Source: DASXHD01 sp036488725 (GTDB lineage: Bacteria; Myxococcota_A; Polyangia; Polyangiales; Polyangiaceae). Taken from it: 64,000 nt of DNA. Where the stretch lies: the NCBI GenBank assembly GCA_036488725.1, contig DASXHD010000048.1, forward strand, positions 14,206 to 78,205, in the 5' to 3' direction. Position numbers and translations under genes: made by a program. Positions 42,412 through 50,367 of the stretch are shown here, piece by piece. Below the pieces are notes generated by a model. The model saw only the letters and a program-made list of their open reading frames with translations, was not told the origin of the DNA and made no database searches. How positions within the stretch are numbered: the stretch's first letter is position 1; each line of letters starts with the position of its first letter.

Positions 42412-42996
42412 TCAAACCGACAACGCCCGCTCGACCAACGGGATTCTGTCTTGCCCCCAGAAGAGCTCCTCGCCGTCGATGATCCAAGTCGGCGCACCGA
42501 AGACGCCGCGCTTCACGGCCTCTTCGGTCGCGTCGATCAGGGCGCGCTTGATCTCCGGCTGCTGCGTGCGCGCGAGCACTTCGTCGGCGCCCTCGCCGAT
42601 GAGCGCACGGAGCGTCGCGTCGTCGGTGATGTCCTTGTCCTCGGCCCAGTAAGCGCGAAATGTTTTTTCGCGAAACGCGCCGCGCCGCTCTTCCGGTAGC
42701 GCGAGGTACGCGCGGAGCGCCTTGAGCGAGTTGGTCGGAAAGCGGGAAGGAAACTGAAATGGCACGCCGTAGTGATCGGCCCACCGCTTCAAGTCCTTGA
42801 ACGTGTGAAGGCGCTTCGCTTCGCTCCACGTCAGCACGGGCGCGTCGACTTGGCCGATCGACTTGAACACGCCGCCGAGCAGCATCGGCTTCCACACGAG
42901 CTTGGCCCCGGTGCGCGCCGCGAGAGCGTCGGCCTGCGTCGTGCCGAGGTAAGCGAACGGCGAAGAGAAGTCCCAGAATATTTCGAGCGTGTGCAT
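42412..42996 (-). CDS. HCCA-isomerase-like DsbA-family protein
   Basis: A 194-residue thioredoxin-fold protein of the 2-hydroxychromene-2-carboxylate isomerase/DsbA-like group: FWDFSSPFAYLG (S-S-P-F replaces the CxxC of oxidoreductases), KPMLLGGVFKSIG and FGAPTWIIDGEELFWGQDR are all typical. The enzymes isomerise aromatic-ring-fission products using glutathione. No aromatic-degradation genes are nearby, so its substrate is open. It lies seven bases downstream of the GT2 gene and three bases tail-to-tail with the channel gene. Confidence 0.9.
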   Translation of the reverse strand: MHTLEIFWDFSSPFAYLGTTQADALAARTGAKLVWKPMLLGGVFKSIGQVDAPVLTWSEAKRLHTFKDLKRWADHYGVPFQFPSRFPTNSLKALRAYLALPEERRGAFREKTFRAYWAEDKDITDDATLRALIGEGADEVLARTQQPEIKRALIDATEEAVKRGVFGAPTWIIDGEELFWGQDRIPLVERALSV

Positions 42997-43003
42997 GAGG
43001 CCC

Positions 43004-43720
43004 TCAGAGTCGTCCGCGCGCGGCGTCCAATCGCAGCTTCCACACGACGCCGATCGCTTCGGCGAAAATGCGGCGGCTCATTTTCGAGTAACCGGCGCGG
43101 CGGTCGACGAAGACGACGGGCACTTCGACGATTTTCAGTCCGCGGAGGTGCGCGCGATACGTCATCTCGATTTGGAACGAGTAGCCGTTCGATCGAACGC
43201 GCTCGAGATCGATCGTCTCGAGCGCGCGACGCGTGAACGCTTTGAAGCCCGCCGTGAGATCGCGCACGCCGAGGCCGAGGATGGTCCGCGCGTAGAGCGA
43301 CCCGCCTTTGCTGAGCGCGTGCCGGCCGACGCCCCAACCTTCGACGCCGCCGCCCGAGACGTTGCGCGAGCCGATGACGACGTCGGCCCCGTCGTCGAGC
43401 GCGCGGAAAAACTTCGGAAGGTCCTTCGGGTCGTGCGAAAAGTCGGCGTCCATTTCGAAGAAGCGATCGAAATCGTGCTGCAGGCCCCAGCGAAATGCGT
43501 CGACGTACGCGGTCCCGAGGCCGAGCTTGCCGGGCCGATGCATGACGTGGACGCGCGCGTCCTTCGAGGCCAGCTCGTCCGCGATTTCGCCGGTGCCGTC
43601 GGGCGACGCGTCGTCGACGACCATCACGTCCGCCTCGGGCACGGCGGCGCGTACGCTCGCGACGAACGTCGGCAGATTTTCGCGTTCGTTGAACGTGGGC
43701 GTGACGATCAGCGTCTTCAA
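43004..43720 (-). CDS. Dolichol/polyprenol-phosphate mannose synthase-like GT2
   Basis: A 238-residue family-2 glycosyltransferase: VVDDASPDGT (Asp36-Asp37), FEMDADFSHDP (DxD-type metal/nucleotide site) and GSRNVSGG are the Dpm1 signatures. It transfers mannose from GDP-mannose to a polyprenyl phosphate; there is no C-terminal membrane domain, so it is the Dpm1-only type. The downstream helical KMSRRIFAEAIGVVWKLRLD may associate with the membrane. First of a two-gene minus operon with the HCCA-isomerase-like gene; divergent from the GAF kinase by 39 bp. Confidence 0.92.
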   Translation of the reverse strand: MKTLIVTPTFNERENLPTFVASVRAAVPEADVMVVDDASPDGTGEIADELASKDARVHVMHRPGKLGLGTAYVDAFRWGLQHDFDRFFEMDADFSHDPKDLPKFFRALDDGADVVIGSRNVSGGGVEGWGVGRHALSKGGSLYARTILGLGVRDLTAGFKAFTRRALETIDLERVRSNGYSFQIEMTYRAHLRGLKIVEVPVVFVDRRAGYSKMSRRIFAEAIGVVWKLRLDAARGRL

Positions 43721-43759
43721 CGACGCCCGACTGTATCACGACGATGGTATTCTCGGGCC

Positions 43760-45610
43760 GTGGTCACCAAGAGCGACGTCCCCCCGGTCACGATCGAAAA
43801 ACTTCGATCGAAGACCGTTCGGCGTGGGGTCGAGGAGCTCGAGGAAGCGCTCGCCCACCAGACGCGCATCTCGTCGGCGCTCCGCGAAATCGGTCAGGCG
43901 CTCGGCACGACCATGGACCTCGATCAGGTCCTCGAGCTCATCTTGGTGAAAATCACCGAGGCGGTCGACGCCGATCGCGCGACGCTCTACTTGCTCGACG
44001 ACGGCAAGGGCGAGCTCGTGTCGCGCATCGCGCACGGCAGCGACGTGCGATCGATTCGGCTCGCGCTCGGCGAGGGCATCGCGGGCCACGTCGCCAAGAC
44101 CGGCCGGCCCATCACGGTGCGCGACGCGTACAAAGACCCGCGCTTCTCGGCGCAGTGGGATCTTCTCTCCGGTTACAAAACGCGCAGCATCCTCGCCGCG
44201 CCGCTCAAAAACCACCTCGGCAAGACCATCGGCGTCGTCCAGGTGCTCAACAAGAAGACCGGCGAGTTCACCGAGGACGACGCCGATTTGCTCTCGGCGA
44301 TCGCGACGCAAGCGGCCGTCAGCATCGACAACTCGCGCCTCTTCCTCGAGACGGTGCAGAAGAACATCCAGCTCGTCGAGACCAAAGAGCAGCTCCTCCA
44401 TCGCGTTCGCGATTTGAAGTTGCTGTTCTCGCTCGAGAGCGCGATGGCGCGTGCGCACTCGCTCGAGGAGCTCTTCATGGCCGTGCTCGGCGAAGCGATG
44501 CGCTCGTGCGAGGCGCGCGCCGCCGCGGTCGCGCTGCGCGAGCCGGGCGAGAGCGAAGGCGAGGAGAGCGCGTTTCTCTACCTCGTCGACGACAAGCACC
44601 GAAAGCTCCGCCGCTTCCCGCTGCGCGAAGGGCAGGGCCTCATCGGCTGGTCGATGGCGAACGCCGAGGTGGTCATCGCCGCCGACGCGCCGAAGGACGA
44701 ACGCACCGACAACGCGTTCGACGAGCTCGTCGGCTTCCACTCTCAGACCGCGCTCATCGTCCCGCTCGAAGGCGAAGACCGCGCGACGATGGGAGCGATT
44801 GCATTATACAACAAACGCGATCACGCCGGTTTTTCGGGCGAAGATCGCTCGTTGCTCGAGCTCATCGCGGCGAACGCGTCGACGGCGATTCGCCTTCAGA
44901 TGGCGCGCGAGCAGCACGAGCGCGAAGAGCGACTCACGACGATCGGCCGGCTGCTGTCGGCGGTCATCCACGACTTGAAGACGCCGCTCACCGTCATCAG
45001 CGGCTACGTGCAGCTGATGCAAGCGGCCGAGTCGAAGAAAAAACGCGCCGACTACGCCGAGCAAGCGCTCAAGCAATTCGATCACATCTCGGCGATGCAG
45101 CGCGAGGTCCTCGAGTTCGCGCGCGGCGAACGCAACGTGCTCGTGCGCAAGGTCTACCTCCAGAAATTTTTCGAAGAGGTGCGCGCCGCGATCGAGCCGC
45201 AGCTCAAACGCGACGGCATCGAGCTCGTCATCGACTTGCAAGACAAGGGGACCGCGCGCTTCGACGAAGGAAAAATTCTCCGCGTCGTGCACAACCTCGC
45301 GCGCAACGCGGTCGAGGCGATGGCGTCGCAGGGCGGCGGTCGTTTTTCGATTCGCGTGACGCGCGCGAAAAAAGGCGAAGAGGACGAAGAGCTCGTCCTC
45401 ACGTTCAGCGACACCGGCCCGGGCATCCCGAAAGAAATCGAGCACCGCGTCTTCCGCTCGTTCGTGACCGCGGGGAAAAAAGGCGGCACCGGCCTCGGCC
45501 TCGCCATCGTGAAAAAAATCGCCGAAGACCACGCCGGCCGCGTCTCGGTCCGCTCGACCAAACGCGGCGCCACCTTCGAGCTCCGCCTCCCGCAACACCA
45601 GAGAGAATGA
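43760..45610 (+). CDS. Cytoplasmic GAF-GAF histidine kinase
   Basis: A 616-residue sensor kinase with two GAF domains (about 55-195, and 220-380) joined by helical linkers, then H-box HDLKTPLTVI (His404), N-box LARNAVEAM, G1 FSDTGPGIP and G2 GGTGLGLAI. No transmembrane helix, so it senses a soluble signal. Start GTG 43760 lies after a 39-bp divergent promoter region. Its stop overlaps the L,D-transpeptidase ATG by four bases, an arrangement that could link sensing to cell-wall remodelling. No response regulator is adjacent. Confidence 0.92.
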   Translation: MVTKSDVPPVTIEKLRSKTVRRGVEELEEALAHQTRISSALREIGQALGTTMDLDQVLELILVKITEAVDADRATLYLLDDGKGELVSRIAHGSDVRSIRLALGEGIAGHVAKTGRPITVRDAYKDPRFSAQWDLLSGYKTRSILAAPLKNHLGKTIGVVQVLNKKTGEFTEDDADLLSAIATQAAVSIDNSRLFLETVQKNIQLVETKEQLLHRVRDLKLLFSLESAMARAHSLEELFMAVLGEAMRSCEARAAAVALREPGESEGEESAFLYLVDDKHRKLRRFPLREGQGLIGWSMANAEVVIAADAPKDERTDNAFDELVGFHSQTALIVPLEGEDRATMGAIALYNKRDHAGFSGEDRSLLELIAANASTAIRLQMAREQHEREERLTTIGRLLSAVIHDLKTPLTVISGYVQLMQAAESKKKRADYAEQALKQFDHISAMQREVLEFARGERNVLVRKVYLQKFFEEVRAAIEPQLKRDGIELVIDLQDKGTARFDEGKILRVVHNLARNAVEAMASQGGGRFSIRVTRAKKGEEDEELVLTFSDTGPGIPKEIEHRVFRSFVTAGKKGGTGLGLAIVKKIAEDHAGRVSVRSTKRGATFELRLPQHQRE

Positions 45611-46890
45611 ACAGGAAGATCAGAAGGTCACAAGTCCGGCAGAAAGAGTTTTTTTTGAAAAAATTCTCTCTTTCGCCTTCTGAGCTCCTGATCTTCCTGT
45701 TTCTCTCTCTCTGCGGGAGCGCGCGGGGTGATCAGCTGTTGCCGCCGTGGACGGAGGCGGGGGCGGTGCCGTTGCCGGGGGTGGCGAGGTCGGTCGTCGC
45801 GGCGAAAGCCGAGACGGTGATCGTCGCGGTGCCCGGGCGGCTCGATTTGCGGCGCGCGACCACACTCGCGGGGTCGCACCTGCCGATTTACGGCGCGTCG
45901 CGCGGGGCGCAGTGCGATGGGCGATGGCTCCACGTCGGGCTCGAGTCGTGGGTGTGCTCGGATCACGTCGAGCTCTCGACCGATCCGCCCGACGACGACG
46001 CGCCGATCGCCAGCGATGGCCTTCCGTATCGTTATTACTTCGTCGCGAAAAACGGCGCGAACGGCTACGAGAGCCTCGATCGCGCCGGCGACGACGCGCC
46101 CGACGAGCAGCTCGACCCGGGCTTCGCCGTCGCGACGACCGAGGAGCGCACCAAAGGCGGCGAGCGCTTCGTGAAGACCCGTCACGGCACTTGGATCGAC
46201 ACGGGCGAGCTCGGCGCGGCGCGACCGAGCGGCTTTCACGGCGAGGACGTCGGTCCGGACGGGCTGAATTTCGCGTGGATCGCGCGGCCGACCGGCACGC
46301 ACGTCCGGCGCGAGGTCGTGCGCGTGCTCGAAGAAAAAAGCCCGCGCGTGCGCATCGGCGAGCGCGAATGGATCGACGCGCGCGCGCTCGTCCGTCCGAC
46401 GCTCGCCGCCCCGCCGCCCGAGGTCCGCGGCGAGCGCGAGCACTGGATCGACGTCGAGCTCGCGAGGCAAACCCTCGTCGCGTACGAAGGCGCGCGCCCA
46501 GTTTTCGCGACGCTCGTATCGACCGGCGCCGGCGCGCCTGGCACCGACACCGCGACGCGCAAAGGCACCTTCCGCATCTGGGTGAAGCTCCTCTCGAGCA
46601 CGATGGACAACATCGGTCCGCTGCGCGCCGAGGACGCGCATCCCGCCGCGGAGGGCGCGCGCTACTCGATGGAAGACGTCCCCTACGTCCAATTCTTCGA
46701 CAAGGCGATCGCGCTCCACGGCGTCTTCTGGCACGACGACTTCGGCCACCCGCACAGCCACGGCTGCGTGAACCTCGCGCCGCGCGACGCCGCGCGTCTC
46801 TTCGCGTTCACCGGCCCGCGTCTCACGCCCGGCCTCGCGGCCATCCTGCCGTCGCACGCCGAGCCCGGGACGGTCGTGCGCGTTCGCTAG
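45607..46890 (+). CDS. L,D-transpeptidase (YkuD family) with unusual leader
   Basis: A 427-residue exported enzyme. After a long basic N-terminus (MNRKIRRSQVRQKEFF) comes a signal peptide (LLIFLFLSLCGSARGD), SH3-like and Tyr/Gly-rich parts, and the YkuD domain near the C-terminus with ALHGVFWHDDFG and SHGCVNL, supplying the catalytic His and Cys. It forms 3->3 peptidoglycan crosslinks or attaches proteins to the wall. ATG 45607 overlaps the kinase stop (ATGA). A TTG at 45655 with the AGAAAGAG run upstream would give a cleaner signal (MKKFSLSPS) and avoid the nested hairpin, so the true start is uncertain. Confidence 0.85.
   Translation: MNRKIRRSQVRQKEFFLKKFSLSPSELLIFLFLSLCGSARGDQLLPPWTEAGAVPLPGVARSVVAAKAETVIVAVPGRLDLRRATTLAGSHLPIYGASRGAQCDGRWLHVGLESWVCSDHVELSTDPPDDDAPIASDGLPYRYYFVAKNGANGYESLDRAGDDAPDEQLDPGFAVATTEERTKGGERFVKTRHGTWIDTGELGAARPSGFHGEDVGPDGLNFAWIARPTGTHVRREVVRVLEEKSPRVRIGEREWIDARALVRPTLAAPPPEVRGEREHWIDVELARQTLVAYEGARPVFATLVSTGAGAPGTDTATRKGTFRIWVKLLSSTMDNIGPLRAEDAHPAAEGARYSMEDVPYVQFFDKAIALHGVFWHDDFGHPHSHGCVNLAPRDAARLFAFTGPRLTPGLAAILPSHAEPGTVVRVR
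45610..45701 (+). promoter_or_regulatory. Nested inverted repeat in the L,D-transpeptidase leader
   Basis: A 92-base region between the kinase stop and the signal peptide carries AACAGGAAGATCAG (45610-45623) pairing perfectly with CTGATCTTCCTGTT (45688-45701). Inside are CAGAAGG/CCTTCTG as an alternative continuation, GAAAGAG (45642-45648)/CTCTTTC (45668-45674), and TTTTTT/AAAAAA at the tip. It is much more A+T-rich than its surroundings. In RNA it would fold into a long hairpin with a T-run in the middle, in the style of an attenuator or a small palindromic insertion. Confidence 0.6.
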
Positions 46891-46978
46891 GAAATTTCCA
46901 GCGCAACGTTTCGATTGAGATTTTGGGACGAAGGGGCTAAACACCGCGCACTCCGGCTTTTCCGACGAGGAATCCCTC

Positions 46979-47572
46979 ATGCGTAAACTTGCTCTCCGCG
47001 TGTCGTTCGTGATCGTCCCTGTGCTCGGCGTTTGCGCCATTGCGTGCTCGGACAACAACCCCGCGGCCGACAGCGGACCTGGCGAGCAGGTTTGCCCGAC
47101 CAACATCCTCGAGGCCACGGCGCCGCCCGGCAACGAAGGCACGACGAGCAAGTGCCACGTCGAGAACTTCACGTGCGTCGTCGGTTATCTTTGCGGCAGC
47201 TTCGTCCAGCAGGCGACGTGCCTCTGCACCGGCGGCCAGTTCGCGTGCACGCTCGACAACCCGAGCCACCAAGCGCTCGACCAACCGGTGACCGACGAGG
47301 CCTGCAGCTCGACGATCCCGCCGCAAGACGGCGGCGTCCCCGCGTCGTGCTCGCTCTGCCAGTCCGTCGCGCCCGACGGCGGCCCCGGAAACGCCTGCCC
47401 GACTGACAAGACGACCGCCGACGGCACCGCGTGCACCAACGCCGGCCAGCAGTGCTTCTACACGAACACCTGCACCGGCAGCCCGCCTCCCACCGACGTG
47501 TGCCAGTGCATCGCCAACGCGAACGGCGCTCCTGGCCTTTCGTGGCGCTGCGATCTCAACCAGTGCCCTTGA
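46979..47572 (+). CDS. Cys-rich lipoprotein
   Basis: A 197-residue lipoprotein (lipobox CAIAC, Cys23) with about 17 Cys, the pattern CHVENFTCVVGYLCGSFVQQ, CLCTGG, CSLCQS, CFYTNTC, CQCIANAN. The disulfide-dense fold is common in myxobacterial surface lipoproteins; no domain recognised. It follows the transpeptidase after 88 bases (with a GGAAATTTCC palindrome at 46890-46899) and its stop abuts the ubiB-like start. Confidence 0.7.
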   Translation: MRKLALRVSFVIVPVLGVCAIACSDNNPAADSGPGEQVCPTNILEATAPPGNEGTTSKCHVENFTCVVGYLCGSFVQQATCLCTGGQFACTLDNPSHQALDQPVTDEACSSTIPPQDGGVPASCSLCQSVAPDGGPGNACPTDKTTADGTACTNAGQQCFYTNTCTGSPPPTDVCQCIANANGAPGLSWRCDLNQCP

Positions 47573-49231
47573 GTGTCCGTCTTCTCGGCGGTCCGCGATT
47601 TAGGTCGGCTGCGTGAGATCACAGCCGTGCTCGTGCGGCACGGCTTCGGCGAAATCGTCGGGCGCGCTTTCGGCTCGCGCGACACGCAAAAACCCGACGA
47701 GAAAGACTCCGAAGCCGGCGAAAAAGAGCGCGCCCGCATCTCCCGCGGCGAGCGCATTCGGCTCGTCGCGCAGGAGCTCGGCCCGAGCTTCGTCAAGCTC
47801 GGACAAATCGCTTCGACGCGCACCGACGTCGTCCCCGCGGACATCGTCGCCGAGCTGAAGAAGCTCCAAGACGAGGTCCCGCCCGTACCGTTTTCGGACA
47901 TCAAGCAGCAAGTCGAGTCGAGCCTCGGCGCGCCCATCGCCGACGTCTTCGCGCGCTTCGACGAAAAGCCGCTCGCGAGCGCGTCGATTGGCCAGGTGCA
48001 TCGCGCCGCGCTGAAGCTCGACGGCTCCGACGAACCGATCGAGGTCGTCGTGAAAGTGCAGCGGCCCGGCGTCGGCCCGACCGTCGTGCGCGATCTCGAG
48101 CTCCTGCACATGATGGCCGCCGCGGTCGAGCGCGCCGTCCCCGAGACGAAAATTTATTCGCCCGTCGGGCTCGTGAACCAGTTCGATCGATCCATCACGA
48201 GCGAGCTCAACTTCCTCGTCGAGGCCGATCACTGCGAGCGGTTCGCGAAAAATTTCGAAGGCCACCCCGAGGTGCGCTTTCCGAAAATCTACCGGCAAGC
48301 GTCCTCGCGCCATGTCCTCGTCCAAGAATTCTTCGACGGGAAAAAAATCACCGAGACGAAAGCCGACGGGAAAAAAATCGCGAAGGCGTCGGTCGCGGTC
48401 ATCGTGAAGATGATCTTCGAAGACGGCTTTTTTCACGCCGATCCGCACCCCGGCAACGTCATCATCCTCGGGTCGGACGAAGATCCCGTCGTCGGTCTCA
48501 TCGACACCGGGATGGTCGGGCGTCTCTCGCCGGAGCTCCGCGACCGCACGATCGATCTGATGATCGCCGCCGCGCGCAAAGACACGTACGGCGTCGCCGA
48601 CGCGCTCTACGCGATCGCGCGTCCGACGAAAAAAGTCGACCTCCGCGAGTACCGCGCCGAGGTCGCGACGCTCGCCGACAAATACCTCGGCCGCCCGCTC
48701 GGCGAACTCGACCTCGCCGGCATGCTGCGCGACATCGTGCAAGGCGCGATGAAATACGGCCTCGAAATCCCGCCCGACTTTTTGCTCGTCGGCAAGGCGC
48801 TCATGACGATGGAAGTCGTCGGCAAGCAGCTCGACCCGGAGCTCGACGTCTTCGCCGAAGGACAACCGTATTTCGTCGAGCTCGTGAAGCGGCGCTACTC
48901 GCCCGAGCGCATCGGGATGGAGCTCTGGCGCGGCGTCGAGCAAGTGTCGCGTGCGAGTGGGGACCTGCCGCTCGCCCTGCGCGAGGTGCTCGACGATTTG
49001 CGCAGCGGCCGCCTCACGGTGCGCATGACCAACAGCGTCGCGACGCACAACATCGACCGCGTCGGCCGGCGCATCTTCTCCGGTTTGGTCGCCGCGGCGC
49101 TCTTCGTGTCGGGCGTTTATCTCGTGCGCGGTCCGGGCCACCAGACGCAAGGCTGGGTGCTCGTTTCCATCGGCGGAGCCGTTTGCGCGCTCCATTGGCT
49201 GCGCGACGCGCTCGCCAAGCCGCCTACTTGA
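47573..49231 (+). CDS. UbiB/AarF/ABC1-type atypical kinase
   Basis: A 552-residue ABC1-family protein. The extension KxGQ-type motif (FVKLGQIASTR), Ala-rich nucleotide loop PLASASIGQVHRA, catalytic Lys in VVVKVQRPG, and FHADPHPGN and LIDTGMVG metal/nucleotide blocks are present; C-terminal hydrophobic segments (about 505-525, 530-548) anchor it. UbiB proteins act as ATPases supporting quinone biosynthesis or lipid handling. The GTG start is immediately after the upstream stop, so the start may be translationally coupled. Quinone genes are not adjacent. Confidence 0.93.
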   Translation: MSVFSAVRDLGRLREITAVLVRHGFGEIVGRAFGSRDTQKPDEKDSEAGEKERARISRGERIRLVAQELGPSFVKLGQIASTRTDVVPADIVAELKKLQDEVPPVPFSDIKQQVESSLGAPIADVFARFDEKPLASASIGQVHRAALKLDGSDEPIEVVVKVQRPGVGPTVVRDLELLHMMAAAVERAVPETKIYSPVGLVNQFDRSITSELNFLVEADHCERFAKNFEGHPEVRFPKIYRQASSRHVLVQEFFDGKKITETKADGKKIAKASVAVIVKMIFEDGFFHADPHPGNVIILGSDEDPVVGLIDTGMVGRLSPELRDRTIDLMIAAARKDTYGVADALYAIARPTKKVDLREYRAEVATLADKYLGRPLGELDLAGMLRDIVQGAMKYGLEIPPDFLLVGKALMTMEVVGKQLDPELDVFAEGQPYFVELVKRRYSPERIGMELWRGVEQVSRASGDLPLALREVLDDLRSGRLTVRMTNSVATHNIDRVGRRIFSGLVAAALFVSGVYLVRGPGHQTQGWVLVSIGGAVCALHWLRDALAKPPT

Positions 49232-49799
49232 TGACGCGCAAGTAAGGGGGGAGCGCGCGCTTCGGACGCTGCGCTTCTTTCGCCGCCGCTTTCGCCGCGG
49301 CCTTGGGCTTCGCGGGGCGCTTGGCCTCGACGCGAACTTTCGGCTCGTCGGCGAGCGCGGGCCTCGGCCGCTTCGGCGGCGAGGGCGCGGCTTCGAGACG
49401 AGGGCCATCTGCCTCGGCCGCTTCGGTCGCTTCTTTCAAGAGCCCGAGCTTGCGCGCCTCCGCTTCGGCCGCGCGCGCGACCTCGGCCGGCACGTCCTCG
49501 GGCCAGACCATCGCGCGGCCGCCGTCCTCGGACACCATCGCGAAAATCGCCGGATACGGAAGCACGCAAAAAAACGGCGTCCGCGAGAACGAGAGCGTGC
49601 AGCGGACGCCGTCGTCGCCCACGTCGAGATCGCGAATCGGCACGGCGAGGTTCAGCCCGAGCTGCAAGATGAGCTGCGGGTTCGTCTTCAAATGCCGCGG
49701 GACCTGGACGTCCTCGCGTCGCGCGTCCAGGTGCATGAGCACGCTCGTCTTCTCGAGGAGCCCGAGCAGCACGTCTTTCTTCGAAGGCAACGTCGCCAT
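49224..49799 (-). CDS. sspB: SspB-like ClpXP adaptor
   Basis: A 191-residue protein with the SspB fold in the first 110 residues: LLEKTSVLMHLDARREDVQVP, LILQLGLNLAVPIRDLDV and CTLSFSRTPFFCVLPYPAIFAMVS match the substrate-binding core that captures ssrA-tagged proteins. The C-terminal half is a Lys/Ala/Pro-rich flexible tail (ending ALPPYLRVIK), in line with the ClpX-binding tail of SspB. It delivers substrates to ClpXP. Convergent with the UbiB gene, overlapping by eight bases; divergent from the lipoprotein at 49876. Confidence 0.85.
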   Translation of the reverse strand: MATLPSKKDVLLGLLEKTSVLMHLDARREDVQVPRHLKTNPQLILQLGLNLAVPIRDLDVGDDGVRCTLSFSRTPFFCVLPYPAIFAMVSEDGGRAMVWPEDVPAEVARAAEAEARKLGLLKEATEAAEADGPRLEAAPSPPKRPRPALADEPKVRVEAKRPAKPKAAAKAAAKEAQRPKRALPPYLRVIK

Positions 49800-49875
49800 G
49801 CTTTCGATGAATGTACTTAAGCGCGGGTCATCGCGCCATGCTCGTCTTGGTGCTTCTGGCTGCTATGCTCGCGCC

Positions 49876-50367
49876 ATGCGGTTTTCTTTTTCTTTCTTGC
49901 TGTGCCTGCTCGCCGCCGCCGCGTGCGGCGGCAAAGCGACGTCGGACGACGACGGCACGGACGACGACGCGGGCACGTTCGGCCGCGGTCCCGACGGCGG
50001 CGCTGACGGAAACGGTTTCGTCGATCCGCACTGTCCCGAAGCGGGCGCGCCGATCAGCGATCTGGAGTGCAACGTCTTCGAGCAGAACTGCACGATCCCC
50101 GGCTCGGCCTGTTACCCGTCGGCGATCCCGCCGCAGGGCCCGTGCGAATCCGAAGTGTACGGCTCGTTCTGTCTGCCGATGGGCGTCGGCTCGCAAGGCG
50201 CTCCGTGCGACAACGGCGACGGCTGCGCCGAAGGCTTCGTGTGCTTGATCACCGGCGCGAACACGCAGTGCGCGCGGCTCTGCGACCTCGGCGGCGGCGC
50301 GCACGGCTGCTCGAACGGGTTCGTGTGCGAGCCGATCGACGTGCCGGGTTTTTCGGCATGTTTGTGA
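49876..50367 (+). CDS. Small Cys-rich lipoprotein
   Basis: A 163-residue lipoprotein (lipobox AAAACGG, Cys17) with an acidic spacer (DDDGTDDDAG) and about 12 Cys in short pairs (CNVFEQNC, CDNGDGCAEGFVC, CARLCDLGGG). The CxxGxxC-rich pattern matches myxobacterial extracellular Cys-rich modules. ATG 49876 is fixed by the signal peptide. The next gene starts ten bases before its end, so they are co-expressed. Function unknown. Confidence 0.7.
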   Translation: MRFSFSFLLCLLAAAACGGKATSDDDGTDDDAGTFGRGPDGGADGNGFVDPHCPEAGAPISDLECNVFEQNCTIPGSACYPSAIPPQGPCESEVYGSFCLPMGVGSQGAPCDNGDGCAEGFVCLITGANTQCARLCDLGGGAHGCSNGFVCEPIDVPGFSACL

